Below are positions 11,806 to 23,289 of a stretch of DNA of 64,000 bases, piece after piece (position 1 is the stretch's first letter; every line of letters begins with the position of its first letter). This stretch comes from Zygnema cylindricum (lineage: Eukaryota > Streptophyta > Zygnematophyceae > Zygnematales > Zygnemataceae): NCBI GenBank assembly GCA_037447655.1, contig JBBHKE010000288.1:67361-131360 (forward strand), written 5' to 3'. The notes beneath the pieces were generated by a model that saw only the letters and a program-made list of their open reading frames with translations, made no database searches and was not told the DNA's origin. The translations under genes and the position numbers were made by a program.

Positions 11806-13080
11806 TTAGGGAAACTGCAATTGCCGGAGTATGTCATATGTTACTGAGCGATACTCTTTGAACTCCTGGCGAAGGGCGTCGAGTTTATTTTGGAGTTGTT
11901 CACATCGGGTCTCCAGTAACGCGATGTGTTGATCTGCAGCTGCCAACCGCCTCCGAGTGATGCGCTCCCGAACCTGATTTTCCCCTTCCTCAACCTCGAG
12001 TACTTTGGGTTGCTGCGGAACATCTGTTGATGCAGACTCCTCGGGTGCCGGAATCGTGGTTTCTTCGGGTTCAGCCACTGGGGGAACTTCCTCTGGTTCC
12101 TTGTCCGCCGGTTCCCACCGAGGTACCTTCCGTAATTGGAAAGACACGTGTTTACTTGCAGCTCGGGCCCGCTGCAGAGCATTCCTTCGAGCCAGCTTGA
12201 GTACTCGCACCTCAGGGGTGACCTTCGCTCGACAGATGATGTCGTGGAGGCGGACATCCCACGGGTGATAATAGCGGAGTAACCCGGGAACATCAATTAT
12301 GTACCTGTAGTTGTCCTCTACCACTTCCACGAACGGTAAGGTGTGAGGATTCAGCTGCACATAGCCTTTATGATTATTCCCGAAGTCCTTGGTCCGCATG
12401 AAATTCCACGCTGGGTGTGACGGAACGTCGGCAAGGATACGGATAGGATCTCCAGGCTTCCCTATACACCATTCCTCGGGCCACTCCAAGGGGTTCCAAT
12501 AAAACCTTTTGGAGAAGCTGAAGGCGAGGTCCAGATGCTGGGTGTCGATCGGTAATTAGAAGAGGTAGTCGGGAATTTCCTCTCCCTGTTCACTCTCCTC
12601 CTCCGAATCTCTTCATTTTTCGCGCAAGAGAAACACATCGTCACCGTTGGGGTATTGTTCCTCTACCTTCCTCTCCGCGCTTTCAGACGACTGCTCGTCC
12701 GCGGTGCTCTCCTTATTTGGGTCCCGCGTCACCTCAAGATCTGAGGCGCGCTCCTCAATTGACAGAGGCGTTGGTTCGCGTTCTTGTTCGTCTGCCTCCG
12801 ACAGCTCATGATCTGCTTGAAATTCCTGATCACCTTCCCGGGTTGGGGTGTATTCAGGGTCCTGTGAGTTTTCTGACCCCTCCCCTCCACTGGTCTCTGC
12901 CGGTCCTGTCTCGCAACTGGCACTTTCCTCCGGTTCCGGCTCCACTTTTACCTCTCTTCACCTGCTTGCTTCCACCATGGCTTCCGCCGCCCTTAGCAAT
13001 CTCTCGGGACGGTTTGGGTCTCCTTGTCCCACCCGTACCAATCTTCTCTTTTTCGGCGGTGGAGAGGAAGACGATGCCAT
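11806..13080 (-). pseudogene. Accessory ORF of chromovirus, 3' of integrase
   Basis: One frame from an ATG at 13,080 to a stop at 11,806 (about 425 codons) is interrupted only by TGA 12,958, TGA 12,613 and TAA 12,556. The N-terminus carries PPPKKRRLVRV, a classic basic nuclear-localisation-like motif. A long Glu/Ser/Pro-rich acidic stretch follows (about codons 45-155), then a globular-looking part with WNPLEWPEEWCIGKPGDP and VQLNPHTLPFVEVVEDNYRY, and finally a coiled coil with AADQHIALLETRCEQLQNKL. It has no resemblance I recognise to Gag, Pol or Env. Same strand as pol, ending 46 bp before the 3' LTR. Function unknown. Confidence 0.65.
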
Positions 13081-13469
13081 AGACACTGCTGAACCAGACA
13101 ATTCTGGTAGCTCCAGAAGTGAAGGTAAACTAATTGTGCTGAGAGAAGCAGTTTCCAAGCTGGCGAGACAGTGTTGGTTGTGAGGACGAATGACGGCTGT
13201 ATTCATGGGGGTTGAGGGTTTCACTTTTGGGCTGTGGGAAGCGTCGCAGCGTGCGAGGGTATCGCAGTATCCAACATTTAAAAACAACGCTGCTGCGGCG
13301 GAATCGAGGGTTCGTCGTCACCTACATAGTGAAACACAATTGCGCCTTTGCGCTTTCCTGTCAGCGTAGCGGTGGTGCTGCGATCCTCTGACGTCATCGT
13401 GACCATGTTGCGCTGCGGTGGCTGCGTTGCTACGGCGCTGCGGTGTGGTTTCATCGCCGCTGCGGTCCT

Positions 13470-15067
13470 TTACCGCGTCCCCAATATGATTGCGATGGTT
13501 GCGCCACTCCGATTAGCTCCTTTGTTGCGGCCGCTGCGATTGCCCCTCTGGTAAGGCGGAGTGTCCTCACTCCGCTGAAACCGGCGCAGCAACTCCGGGG
13601 AATGCAGATCCTTCTCGTCCACCCAAGAGTCTTCCTCGGCACCGTAACCCTTCCAACGCACCAAGTATTGGGCGGAGTTGGAATTTCGAGAGTGACGTGA
13701 CTGAAGGATCTCCTCCACCTCATACTCGTCTGAGGTTCCTCGAACAGGTGGTAAAGGAGTATGCCGTCGTCGATTAGGAAACATTAGATCAGGATCCCGG
13801 AATGGTTTAAGAAGGGAAACATGGAAAACATTTTGGATATGCCAGTCTGTCGGGATATCCAACTTGTACGCTACGTCGCCCACACAGGAAAGAATTGTGA
13901 ATGGGCGCGTGAAATTTGGTGCCAACTTCTTGGAGAGGGCACCGAGCAAGGAGAGGTTTACCATATTAAGGCGAACCTTGTCCCCCACACCAAAGATGGT
14001 GTCCTTCCGGTGAGTTCGGTCTGCGATTTTTGACGATCCTTTGCCAATTGTAGCGCCTTGGCCGCCTTTTCCAGGTTTCCTTGCAAAGTTTTGGCAAAGT
14101 TCTGAGCAGCCGGTGTTTGGCAGTTCCCTACCAATAAGTTTTGGGGAAGAGTGGGTTGTCGTCCATTGAGGGAGAATGGCGTAGCATTTGTTGACGAGTG
14201 CACTGCACTGTTGTATGCTACCTCGATCGTCGTTAAATGGTCCACCTAATCCGTTTGGTGCACCAAGACATAAGCCCGCAATGCTTCCTCCAAAGTTCAA
14301 TTCACCCTTTCAGTCTGACCATCAGTTTGAGGGTGGTAGGCTGTGGACATGGCCAGTTGCGTTCCGCATAACGCAAATAGATTTTGCCAAAAGTGGCTCA
14401 CGAATTTTCGATCGCGGTCGTTGACGATCCTTTTCGGAAGACCGTGATGGCGGAATATTTCCCGAAAGAATAAGTCCGCAATATCTCGTGCAGTAGCTGT
14501 AGTGGTCGTGGGTGGAAAATGTGCCATTTTTGTTAGGTAATCCACGACGACGAAGATTGAGTCGTAGCCCTCCTTCGTCCGGGGAAGGGCCACGATGAAA
14601 TCCATCGAGATCGCCTCCCAAGGAACAGATGGTATTGGTAGGGGGTGTAACAAGCCTTGCTGCCCTGAATCCGATTTGTTTCTATTACACGAGTCACACG
14701 TCCCGACATATTCTGCAATGTCTCGAGTCATGTTTGGCCAGTAATACGCCTCAGCGACACGTGCGGTTGTTTTATCCCGCCCAAAATGTCCACTGAGCGG
14801 CTCGTCGTAACTCATTTGAAGAATCGTGTGACGAAGTGCCGTATTTGTTGGCACATAAAGCCGTGTTGTCTTACTCGGTCTGTACCGCCACATACCATTA
14901 GCGGTTCGAACGAGTACTTTCCGTTTGATGAGATCCTTTAGTGAAACATCGTCGCCGTAGGCGGCCTTTATCCGATTTAACCACTGTTCGTCCACTTGCA
15001 CCGTACTGGTGACTGCGCTGAGCTTCGGATCTTGCGCTGCGGTCGACGCTGCGTTTGTCTCTTTCAC
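13470..15067 (-). pseudogene. pol: Chromovirus integrase with chromodomain
   Basis: The 15,067-14,297 part holds the integrase zinc finger (YVGTCDSCNRNKSD), the first catalytic Asp in AISMDFIVALPRT, the second in KRIVNDRDRKFVSHFW, and the Glu in HPQTDGQTERVN, where a TGA follows. The C-terminal part resumes after frame breaks with FGVGDKVRLNMVNL and KLAPNFTRPFTIL (GPF/GPY-type module). It ends in a chromodomain around 13,730-13,590: EYEVEEILQSRHSR, then QYLVRWKGYGAEEDSWV. In the family such chromodomains direct insertion to particular chromatin. The aromatic/tryptophan core is intact here. Confidence 0.85.
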
Positions 15068-17100
15068 AAAGTCACCGTTCCCCTGCTACGGTGTTGGCGG
15101 TCATTGCTCCGTTGCCGGCGCAGTGACGTGAGGTCTTCTTGACAGCGCATCCTCCGGGTTCGTCTTGCCAGGCTTATATTATATAACAAGTTCCGGACCG
15201 AAGGTTTGCAGGAACGTCATCTAGCGCACTTGTTTCTTGGACAACTTCGGCTGGGTTTGGAGATATTGTAAGGCGTGGTGATCCGTGATAACCGTGATCC
15301 GTTTTCCCTGAACGTAACACTTCCAAACCTCCAGCGCATTGATAATAGCTATTGTTTCCTTCTCATGGGTAGCCCAGTTCAACTCTGCTGCCTTTAGTTT
15401 GCGACTGTCGTAGGCGATGGGTTGAAGGCCTTTTCCTTAGTCCTGCATAAGGATCGCTCCAATAGCCATATCGCTAGCGTCAGTGATTATCGTCCAAGGT
15501 AAGTCCGGATCAGGAACAGCTAACACAGGGGCGGTAACCAACCGCTCCTTTAGTGTGTTAAATGCTGTTCTTTGCGCCGCTTTCCAATCATAAGGCGCAT
15601 CATTCTTGAGCAATTCTGTGAGCGGTGCAGCGATTTTTACGAAACCTTCAACAAAACGTTGATAATAGGAGTATAGTCCGAGAAAGCTTAGTAACTTCGT
15701 AATATTCGCCGGCTGCGGCCACTCCTTAACTGCCCTAGTCTTGTTTGGATCCACTGCGATTCCGTCCCGACTCACCAAATGACCTAAAAAAACAATCTTT
15801 TCCTTGAAGAAGTCACATTTACTTTTTTTTGCGTATAACTTATGCTCCCGAAGGACTTGGAGGACCGTCGTAAGTGCTTCACATGCTCCTCCTGCGTTCG
15901 GCTATACACCAATATGTCATAAGAGAAGACGATCACAAACGTGTCCAGATATTGCCGAAAGATGGAATTCATTAAATGCATAAAGGTCGCCGGTGCGTTA
16001 GTCAACCCGAACGGCATTACCCGAAACTGGAAATGATTGTATCGAGTTCGGAACGCCGTCTTCTCCGCATCTTCCTCGACAATTCTAATCTGGTGGTAGC
16101 CGCTTCGCAAGTCTATTTTCGAAAAATATTTGGCACCTCGAAGCCGATCCAACAATTCGTCTATCCTCGGTAGGGGGTACGCATTCTTCACCGTTAATTT
16201 GTTCAGCGCTCGGTAGTCAACGCACATACGAAAACCTCCATCTTTCTTGTTCACAAAGAGAACGGGGGCTCCATAAGGTGACATGCTTGGTTCGATTGCT
16301 CCGGCTTCGACCAACTCCGCAAGTTGCTTTTTGAGTTTGTCCAATTCGGTGTAGCTCATCTTGTACATCCGATTAGCCGGGGGTACCGCTCCAGGAACAA
16401 GCTCTATCCTATGGTCTACTTCGCGCTTCGGTTGTAATTCTTCGGGGAGCTTCGGGGGAAATATATCTGCGTACTCCTCGAGAAGTTTTGTCACGACTTC
16501 CGGGGCCTCTTCGGAAGTCTTTCCAATGTCGTCACTTTCTTTGGAGTCGAAGTCGGGGTCCTTCTTCTTCCATTCTTCCGGGATCTCCTCTTTCGCCTCC
16601 TCCATTGGCTGGACGACCGCCATACAAATCGTTTCCCCTTTCTTGAGTGCCCTCTTAAGCTGTAAGGCCGAAAGCAGGCGTCCCTCTTCCGCTCCCTTAC
16701 CAGCCGCTCCCGCTGTTACCTCAAACTCTTCTTCACCTTTCTTCACTCTCATGGCGCCACTTCTCCAATCAATCATCGGATTCCATCTCTGTAGCCACGG
16801 CTTCCCCAAGATTACCTCATGGTCCCCAAGAGGTAATACATGAAGCGTGTCGTACCATCGGAATTTCCCAATGCCGACGCGTAACCTCGGGGTACGATGG
16901 GTAATGGATAAGGAACTGCCGTCGGCCAATTGTACCGACTGGTGATTATTTAGTACCACAAGAGGAAGTTTCAACCTTTTCACCGTCGCCTCGTTAATGA
17001 AGTTCCCCGATGCTCCGGAGTCCACCATGAAGTTAGCTGCACTCACTCCTATTTGACCCCGAAATATCAAAGGGTCTCCTCCTTCACCGGCTAACCTCAT
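15068..17100 (-). pseudogene. pol: Chromovirus protease, RT and RNase H
   Basis: Protease motif [12 protein letters not shown] near 17,030; RT with [34 protein letters not shown] and [12 protein letters not shown]. The catalytic box, normally F-L-D-D, reads FSYDILVYS, so one catalytic Asp is lost. A single-base frameshift near 15,880 separates RT from its thumb and the RNase H, which continues with SRDGIAVDPNKTRAVKEW and TIITDASDMAIGAILMQD (15,778-15,437). A stop at 15,437 then precedes the rest of RNase H. This copy cannot make active RT. Confidence 0.85.
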
Positions 17101-18043
17101 AACGGTAAGTTTTCCCTTTTTGGGGTCTTTCCGTTTTGGACATTCTCGAGCCATGTGGTCTGGAGAACCGCACTGGAAGCACAGGCCATTTTGCCTCCTC
17201 CGCTGGATTTCCTCGGGGGACAAGTCATTGGTCTTGGTTTTGGTAACTTTCTTCTTTTTCCGCAGGACGTTGACCGCTTCCTTATCCTCTTTAATTGCGC
17301 CGAGCTCCATGGGAGTTGGACCTTCGTCTCGTCGGTTTCCTCCGCTACTGCCCGACCCGTAGTGATAAGGTCTCCGGAGGTGAAAGTGGACCGAATCGGT
17401 CCGCTCTGCAAACTGGATGATTGCTGAGAGAGGAGGAGTCGTGCTTTCCCGAGCAAGCCATTGTTCCACATCTCTACTAATAGACGACTTAAGCCCCTTC
17501 ACAAACGATCCATGGCTTCATCCTCTGTCATCGTAGGTATTTGAACCTTGCACTCCAAGAACCTCTGCGTAAACTCCATCACTGAAGTTCGTTGCTTCAA
17601 TACTACGATCTTATCTCTCGCCGCCTTCACCGTGTTGACGAGCTGCCAAGTGTCGCGGAGGAGTTGAATGAAGAGCGCCCAGACAGTTGGCAACTCATCG
17701 TCATCTACCAATGTTCTCCAACAAGCCCCTGCTGCCCCTTTAAGAAGACCACCCGCGTAGTGAATCTTCTCACGGTCCGATAGGCTAGGAAAATTCTCGA
17801 GATAGTTCGCCACGGAGAATAGCCATGAGTCAAGGCTCTAATGTCTTGCAGGGTCAAACTCGTCGGGAATTCTTAATTTCGGTGTCCGAAATCTCTCTCT
17901 ACGCCTCCATGGGGTCGCTCCCCTAGACGCGACTCCAAGGCTGTGACAGTGTTACTCAGCTGCGTGTTCTCTAACCTCACATTTTCTAACTCCCTCAGCA
18001 CTTGCGCCAACATTTCTGTAGTGGATACGCCGTGTTCGTCCAT
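17100..18043 (-). pseudogene. gag: Chromovirus gag
   Basis: An ATG at 18,043, 22 bases from the primer-binding site, opens a short coiled-coil N-terminus (MLAQVLRELENVRLENTQL). After a frameshift near 17,930 the Gag core follows (TPKLRIPDEFDPARH, then DSWLFSVANYLENF) with a TAG in between. A second frame change at 17,500 leads into the C-terminal part with the zinc knuckle [14 protein letters not shown] at about 17,190-17,150. Domain order is typical for chromoviruses; the breaks are inactivating. Confidence 0.8.
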
Positions 18044-18064
18044 GCTGTCGAGTCACGGGTAATA

Positions 18065-18076
18065 GCTTTGATACCA
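18065..18076 (-). other. Primer-binding site of chromovirus
   Basis: The minus strand reads TGGTATCAAAGC one base after the LTR end. This is one substitution from the usual plant initiator tRNA-Met site TGGTATCAGAGC. Confidence 0.85.
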
Positions 18077-18077
18077 A

Positions 18078-18559
18078 TGTAAAAGAGGCACGATACACCA
18101 CAACACGTTACAGTGCACAGCGGAAAACACCAAGAATCTTCCCGTAGAAACAGCAAGAGCACACAGAACTCACAGACAAGGTTGCGCTTTATTACTTGAA
18201 AGAGAGTACAAGATTGCGCTAGCTGTGTAGGTCTACTTCAGGTCCCCCATTCACTAGGTCTACTCGCCTATTTAAACTAGCTAACTGCTAGTCAACCTAG
18301 TACTGTACAGCTGTACAGGTGGACCTTCGCGGCCAACCGAGATCTATCCAAAACTTCCTTCTAGAACTATACAGTTCCATCTACATTCTGCGGCGTTGCT
18401 ATGCTGCGCTGCTGCGCTACTAAGTTGCTATGTTGCTATGCTGCGCTGGTCTGGAATCGCAGCTGCGCTGCTCTAGAATTGCAACTGCGCTGCTCTGAAA
18501 TCGCAACTATAGCAGCCTAGCCCCAGCCACTAAGTGCCCAAATCTGTAACCTTGTTACA
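18078..18559 (-). repeat. 5' LTR of chromovirus
   Basis: 482 bp, TGTAAAAG to TTGTTACA, paired with 11,278-11,760. Most differences lie in the first 120 bases of the plus-strand copy. The right flank is the middle of the Copia B integrase. Confidence 0.9.
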
Positions 18560-19431
18560 GGTGCATTCTTTCCCATTATCACTTTTTATCTCTTTTATTG
18601 AGGTTTCATGTAGTTTTTCACTCCATATTTTATACTTTTTGAAACATCTTAATACCTCTAACTTATATCTGAAAAAGTATACCTTTGTGTATTTAGACGA
18701 ATCATCTGTGATGGTTAATATCCATCTCTTCCCCCCATGTGAAGCATACCTAGCAGGTCCCCAAACATCACTGTGAATCTGATCCAATACTTTCTCTCTC
18801 CTAAATGTGGTTGCCTTTGGAAATGGAAGATTATGAATCTTCCCTTGGCACATCCACTACAATCATCAAAGGTCTCAACATCCTCAAAAGTAATACACTC
18901 CACTATTCCCTTTTTCTTCATTTTCTTTAATCTATCTAGATGCACATGCCGCAACCTTTAGTGCCAAAGCATCATCTCACTTGCAATTGAGTAAAGAACA
19001 CTTTTTTCATTGCAAAAAAAAAATATGAACATTCCTTGACTGCCCTTCTCAGCTATGAAATAAACCTCATTATCAAAGCTTGCTGTGAAGATTCCTTTCT
19101 TAGTTCCTGTTTCAACCTCCTTTTCATTTAGGACAGCTGTTGAGACTAGGTTTTTGCTAAGCTATGGAATGTAAAAAACGTCTGAGAGTGATTCAATTGA
19201 GGTCTTTCCATCAACTAGAACCTTCAAGTCAACTGTTTCAACAAAACTTGTGGTTTCAACTCTACCATCTCTGTACTCTATCTCTACTATTGGGATCTTT
19301 CCTAGTTTAGTGAACCACCTCTTATCTTTGCACATATGCATTGAGGCCCCTGAATCTATGATCCTCCCATCCTCGAGTGGATCGCTCTTACCTTCCGAAA
19401 ACACACTTCTGTCTTCGTGGAATGTCGACAT
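18560..19431 (-). pseudogene. pol: Copia B protease and integrase start
   Basis: Protease motif IIDSGASMHMCKDKRWF (about 19,370-19,310) and the DLKVLVDGKTSIESLSDV segment, then the degraded pre-integrase region. The integrase HHCC cysteines are in DDCSGCAKG, followed by IHSDVWGPARYA (first catalytic Asp) and IKSDNGKECT (second). Frameshifts separate these blocks. Translation runs into chromovirus LTR sequence at 18,559. Confidence 0.8.
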
Positions 19432-19446
19432 GCTTTTCAGTGTTTT

Positions 19447-20493
19447 TCAGATTACACAGAAGCTCCTCAAGCTCCTCTTCTGGTTTGGTTTCTTCGTCCT
19501 TTTCCTCATCATGACTTGAGTCAAGAAAACCTTATTCTTTCCTCCATCTTTTGAGGTTCCTTGTCCATCTTTCAGTCGAAGATCTACAAGTTCGACACAA
19601 TATGCCATATAGTGTCCTGGTTTCTTGCAGAAGTGGCATAATCCTCCTCGAGAAATTCTTCTTCTGTGTCTATCAAATCGGCCACCTCCTTGTCCTCTTC
19701 CACCAAAGTTTTGATAAGGATCTTTCCCTCTCTCCTCATCACCCTTCTGCCAATCAGCTCTTGCAGACAATGCTTGAACACTTAGACTCCCTCACTTAAG
19801 CTCTATGGTGCTTTCTTTCACTTTAATCATTCCTACTGTGTCATTCGAATTCCAATTGCTATCTCCTATGTCCTGAAATTGGTCAATGATATTCTCATAC
19901 TTTTTAGATAGTTTCATCAGTAATGTGTTCACTCTTTGCCTCTCAGACCATGAGTTACTTGCACTTTCTAGCTCTCCAAACAATGCCCTTAAATCATTGC
20001 AATAATTATTCATGCTTCTACCTTTATAAGTATAAGTTGCAATCTTATTTTCTGCCAATTGTTGCTGCTAGAATGAACCACTCTTATATTTGTAAACTAA
20101 TGATATCCAAATGTGAGATGAAGATTTGACATGCATAAGCGGGATGGCAATGCCCTTTGTACACTTTTAAGAATCAAGAGCTTACCAACCTTGTCTTTGT
20201 AGTTCCACTTTTCATACTCTACCTTTCGCCCAACTGTTGCTATTGGTAGTTGCCGGATTTTGAAGGTGTACTGAGTTGCACACCTCCCTTTCTTCCATAC
20301 AATCTCCTTCCTCATCTTCATCCTAGTGGTGGCAACATTTTGGCTAGTGTAGTGACGGGTGCCGGCGGTTTAAACCCGTTGGTGTTGACACTATGCCCCA
20401 TAGATCTTTCTCAAATAGTTCTTCCTCCATCATCATTTCCCAATACAAAAAGGCTGATCTGTCAAATACAGGCACCCTAGAGGGTGGGCCCAT
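19447..20493 (-). pseudogene. gag: Copia B gag
   Basis: The ATG at 20,493 begins MGPPSRVPVFDRSAFLYW, parallel to the Copia A start. The helical core follows at 20,058-19,800 (NDLRALFGELESASNSW, LLMKLSKKYENIIDQF) and the zinc knuckle CHFCKKPGHYMAYC at about 19,650-19,610. Several frameshifts occur, and a stop lies between core and knuckle. Structural protein of the element particle. Confidence 0.8.
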
Positions 20494-20540
20494 AACCTTA
20501 AATTTTGTGGTCTCCATTGACCCACAAATTAAGCACCATA

Positions 20541-21459
20541 TGTAAAGCCTCTAGGATAATATTTGCCCCTTCCTCTTCCCAGCTTAATAAGTGTCGCCCA
20601 GGCACACTAATATTCTGACCACCCTCACCCCTATGAGGACAAGACTCCCTTGAGTCAAACTCAAAAAGAATCACTAGATTTGCTCCCCTGAGTAGTAAGT
20701 TATGGCTGGTCAAAGATGACCTTTATAGTTACAAGCTCTCTTAGAGAGAGGTACCTAAATATCACTAAGTCTTGGTGTGCCTACTCACGACTACCTACTA
20801 CTAAACCCTTGTCCAATAAGAACACTATATAGTACTAGAAGGTACAACGGGGGATATACTTATTGTACGACCATTGTACGATATGGTCTATAAAGTGACA
20901 CCTGTCAATTTCGAGAGCCATGGTTCCCCATCCCATCTTCTCTGGTATCAAATAATGTGGCGCCACGTGGCGCCGTGTGACGCTATCTCCGAATGCCACC
21001 AAAAGCTCAGTTCACATGGCGGCTACAATGCCGGCCGTCCGATCAAAACATATTTTACACGGTTTTGATTCGCGTATATGCATAAATTGTTCCTTTTCAT
21101 TAGTCTGGTGTTAATTAGCCGTCGCGTTAATATTTATTTATCTTTGGAACCCGTCACGTTTAACGTTTCGATAATTACTTAGTGGCTAAAGCTAACGACT
21201 ACATAGAGGTCCACAGACCCAAGTTCAAATCTAGACCTAGGCAGCATTTTGGTAAAATCTCATCTATTTGAAAATCTTCCACTTTCCAAATATGGCGGCA
21301 GCCATAGCGTGCCTTTGATCTTCACTTTCTCTCTTTAAAGTTAAACTAACATAGAGAAGTGAACTATTAAGTACCTCTTTTCAACAATTTTCCAAACCCA
21401 CTTAGATCTAATCGCACGTCGATTTTGGGAAAGAGTAAAAAGCATCTAGGTATTTGACA
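20541..21459 (-). repeat. 5' LTR of Copia B
   Basis: On the minus strand this reads TGTCAAATACC at the start and GGCTTTACA at the end, with the leader TATGGTGCTTAATTTG next. The 3' half matches the LTRs of A, C and the 1-780 fragment. Length 919 bp. The start is placed where the coding sequence of Copia D breaks off. Confidence 0.65.
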
Positions 21460-21464
21460 TTAAT

Positions 21465-23250
21465 TTGTCATACTTCTGAGTAGCAACAAGTCGTCGCTTG
21501 TCAACATCTGGGCGTTTAAAAGCGACATTCAATGTGGGAGGATCTTTGACGTAGCAAGGTTAGCGTGAGCAATATTCTCATGAATCTTCTAAGTCGGTTG
21601 AGTGAGACGCGCCGCTTTGTCGTACAACACTTTGTTTCGCAAGTGGCGATAACAACGAGACCGTAACAGAATTTCGAGGAACTCTTGGCGACGACAAATC
21701 CGTCATAGTTTGTTGAAGTGGATTTGTCGTTCCTAGTATCGAAGCGTCAATGTACGTGAACGTTGCCGCAAGTGGGAGATCGCCAAAAATCTCGGGTTGT
21801 ACTAGGTTTGTCAAATCGCCGGATTGTGAAGAAGTAACAGTATCTGATATTATAAACATCCGAGTGAATGGGAGATATTTGAGGGAATGGAAGATATTTG
21901 AGGGATTACTGGAATCGTAGAGGGGGAAGGTGTAAAAAAAGGGCGTAGGCAAGGTTTTAACAGAATTAGTAGGTATGGTTTCGTAAATAGGGAATAAACT
22001 AGGTAAAAGAGTGGAAAATTGGGATCAAGCATATGTATGAGAAGAGGATCATGGAAAGCTACGTCACGAGTGGTGATAATACGACGCGAAGTAGGACACC
22101 ATATGTGATAGGCTTTAGAATTAGGAGAATAACCAACAGAAATGGCACGCATTGCACGAGCACCTAATTTTCCATTGGGAGTAAGAATTTTATAATAAGC
22201 TTCGCAACCAAAAATGGGTAAATGAGAAACATCAGGTTTCTAACTATGCCATGCCTCAAAAAGAGTTTGATTAGGGAGAGCATACATAGGGGAGTGATTT
22301 CGTAAATAAGAGGATGTTAGTAAAGCTTCACCCCTAAAATGCAATGGTAAGGAAGAAACTTGGAGGAGAGAGCGATGTCAATGAGGGTGCAATTCAAAAG
22401 CTCAGCATCACCATTCTGTTGGGGAAGTTAAAGGGAAGATGTGTGATGAAAAAATTTCATTGATTTGAAAATCATGCCATGCGATATTAAAAACTCTGAA
22501 AAAGCATTGGATACAAACCCCCCCAATTATCTGTGCTTATGGTTTTGATGCGAGATGACAAGAGATTTTTGACAAGTGCTTTGAAATGTTGAAAATTGCT
22601 AAATATTTCAGACTTATGACGCATGAAATAAATATCATAAAACGAGAAAAGTCATTGATAAATCAAAGAAAGTATGTGGCACCACCAAGACTTGTAACGG
22701 GAATAGAACCGCAAACATCACTATGAATGCGATCAAAGGGAGCCAAAGAGCGAGAGGAAGACGAAGGAAAAGGAAAGCAAGGCATCTTGCAAAGGTCACA
22801 ACCATGACAAAAATCGATTTGTTCTTTCATTAAATTTATCAATGCCAAGTGCAAGTCCTTTTCCAAGAGAAGCTAAGCTAACACCATTTAAATGGCCATA
22901 TCGAAAATGCCATGTAAGAAAAGAGAAAGGAAAAGGCGAGCTGGCATGGAGCGACATAATTAAAAATTTAAAACATAAAGATTTCCCATCGGAGTACGCT
23001 ACCGTGAGATTTGTTGAGAGAAATATTCGCTTGGATTCGATGTGATGCAAAACTCATGGCGGTCATGAACTAACTGGGAAAAGATTACAGGAGTTAGGGA
23101 CAATGTCAGAAATTATTGGGTGGCGTCATAACAGAATACCTTGTCCGAGGAGATTGGAATTTACGATCACTTTGTTTCCAATAAAAATGCGTAAAAGAAA
23201 TTCAAGAGAAACAACATCTGTGATAATATCTATCTGACAACACATATAGT
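21465..23250 (-). pseudogene. pol: Copia D integrase and RT start
   Basis: Pre-integrase motif WHFRYGHLNGVSLASLGKGL (about 22,910-22,850), HHCC pair CHGCDLCKMPC, first catalytic Asp in DRIHSDVCGSIPV, second in IKTISTDNWGG (about 22,540). The integrase C-terminal RAISVGYSPNSKAYHIW block is at 22,150-22,090. A Ser/Pro-rich linker follows to the RT start. Several stops and frameshifts; nonfunctional. Confidence 0.75.
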
Positions 23251-23289
23251 GCGATGCACCAGAATCAAGTAACTAATTAAAAAGATTAC

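Larger units (their letters stand above)
11278..18559 (-). mobile_element. Chromovirus (Ty3/Gypsy) with accessory ORF
   Basis: Both LTRs, a tRNA-Met primer-binding site, gag, protease, RT, RNase H, integrase, chromodomain and an extra 3' reading frame are present in order on the minus strand. The gene order and the chromodomain after integrase place it in the chromovirus branch of Metaviridae-like plant elements. Frameshifts and stops occur in gag, pol and the accessory frame. The expected 5-bp target duplication is absent: the left flank ends gatat and the right flank starts ggtgc. Confidence 0.9.
18560..21459 (-). mobile_element. Copia B, 3'-truncated retrotransposon
   Basis: Minus-strand element of the A/C group with 5' LTR (21,459-20,541), gag, protease, pre-integrase and the first part of integrase. 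It stops at 18,560, the chromovirus LTR border, losing most of the integrase, RT, RNase H and the 3' LTR. Its own LTR lies inside the RT start of Copia D. Confidence 0.8.

Noticed and set aside
13130-13183. Plus-strand ORFs across 12,717-13,183
   Set aside because: Antisense shadows of the chromovirus accessory frame.
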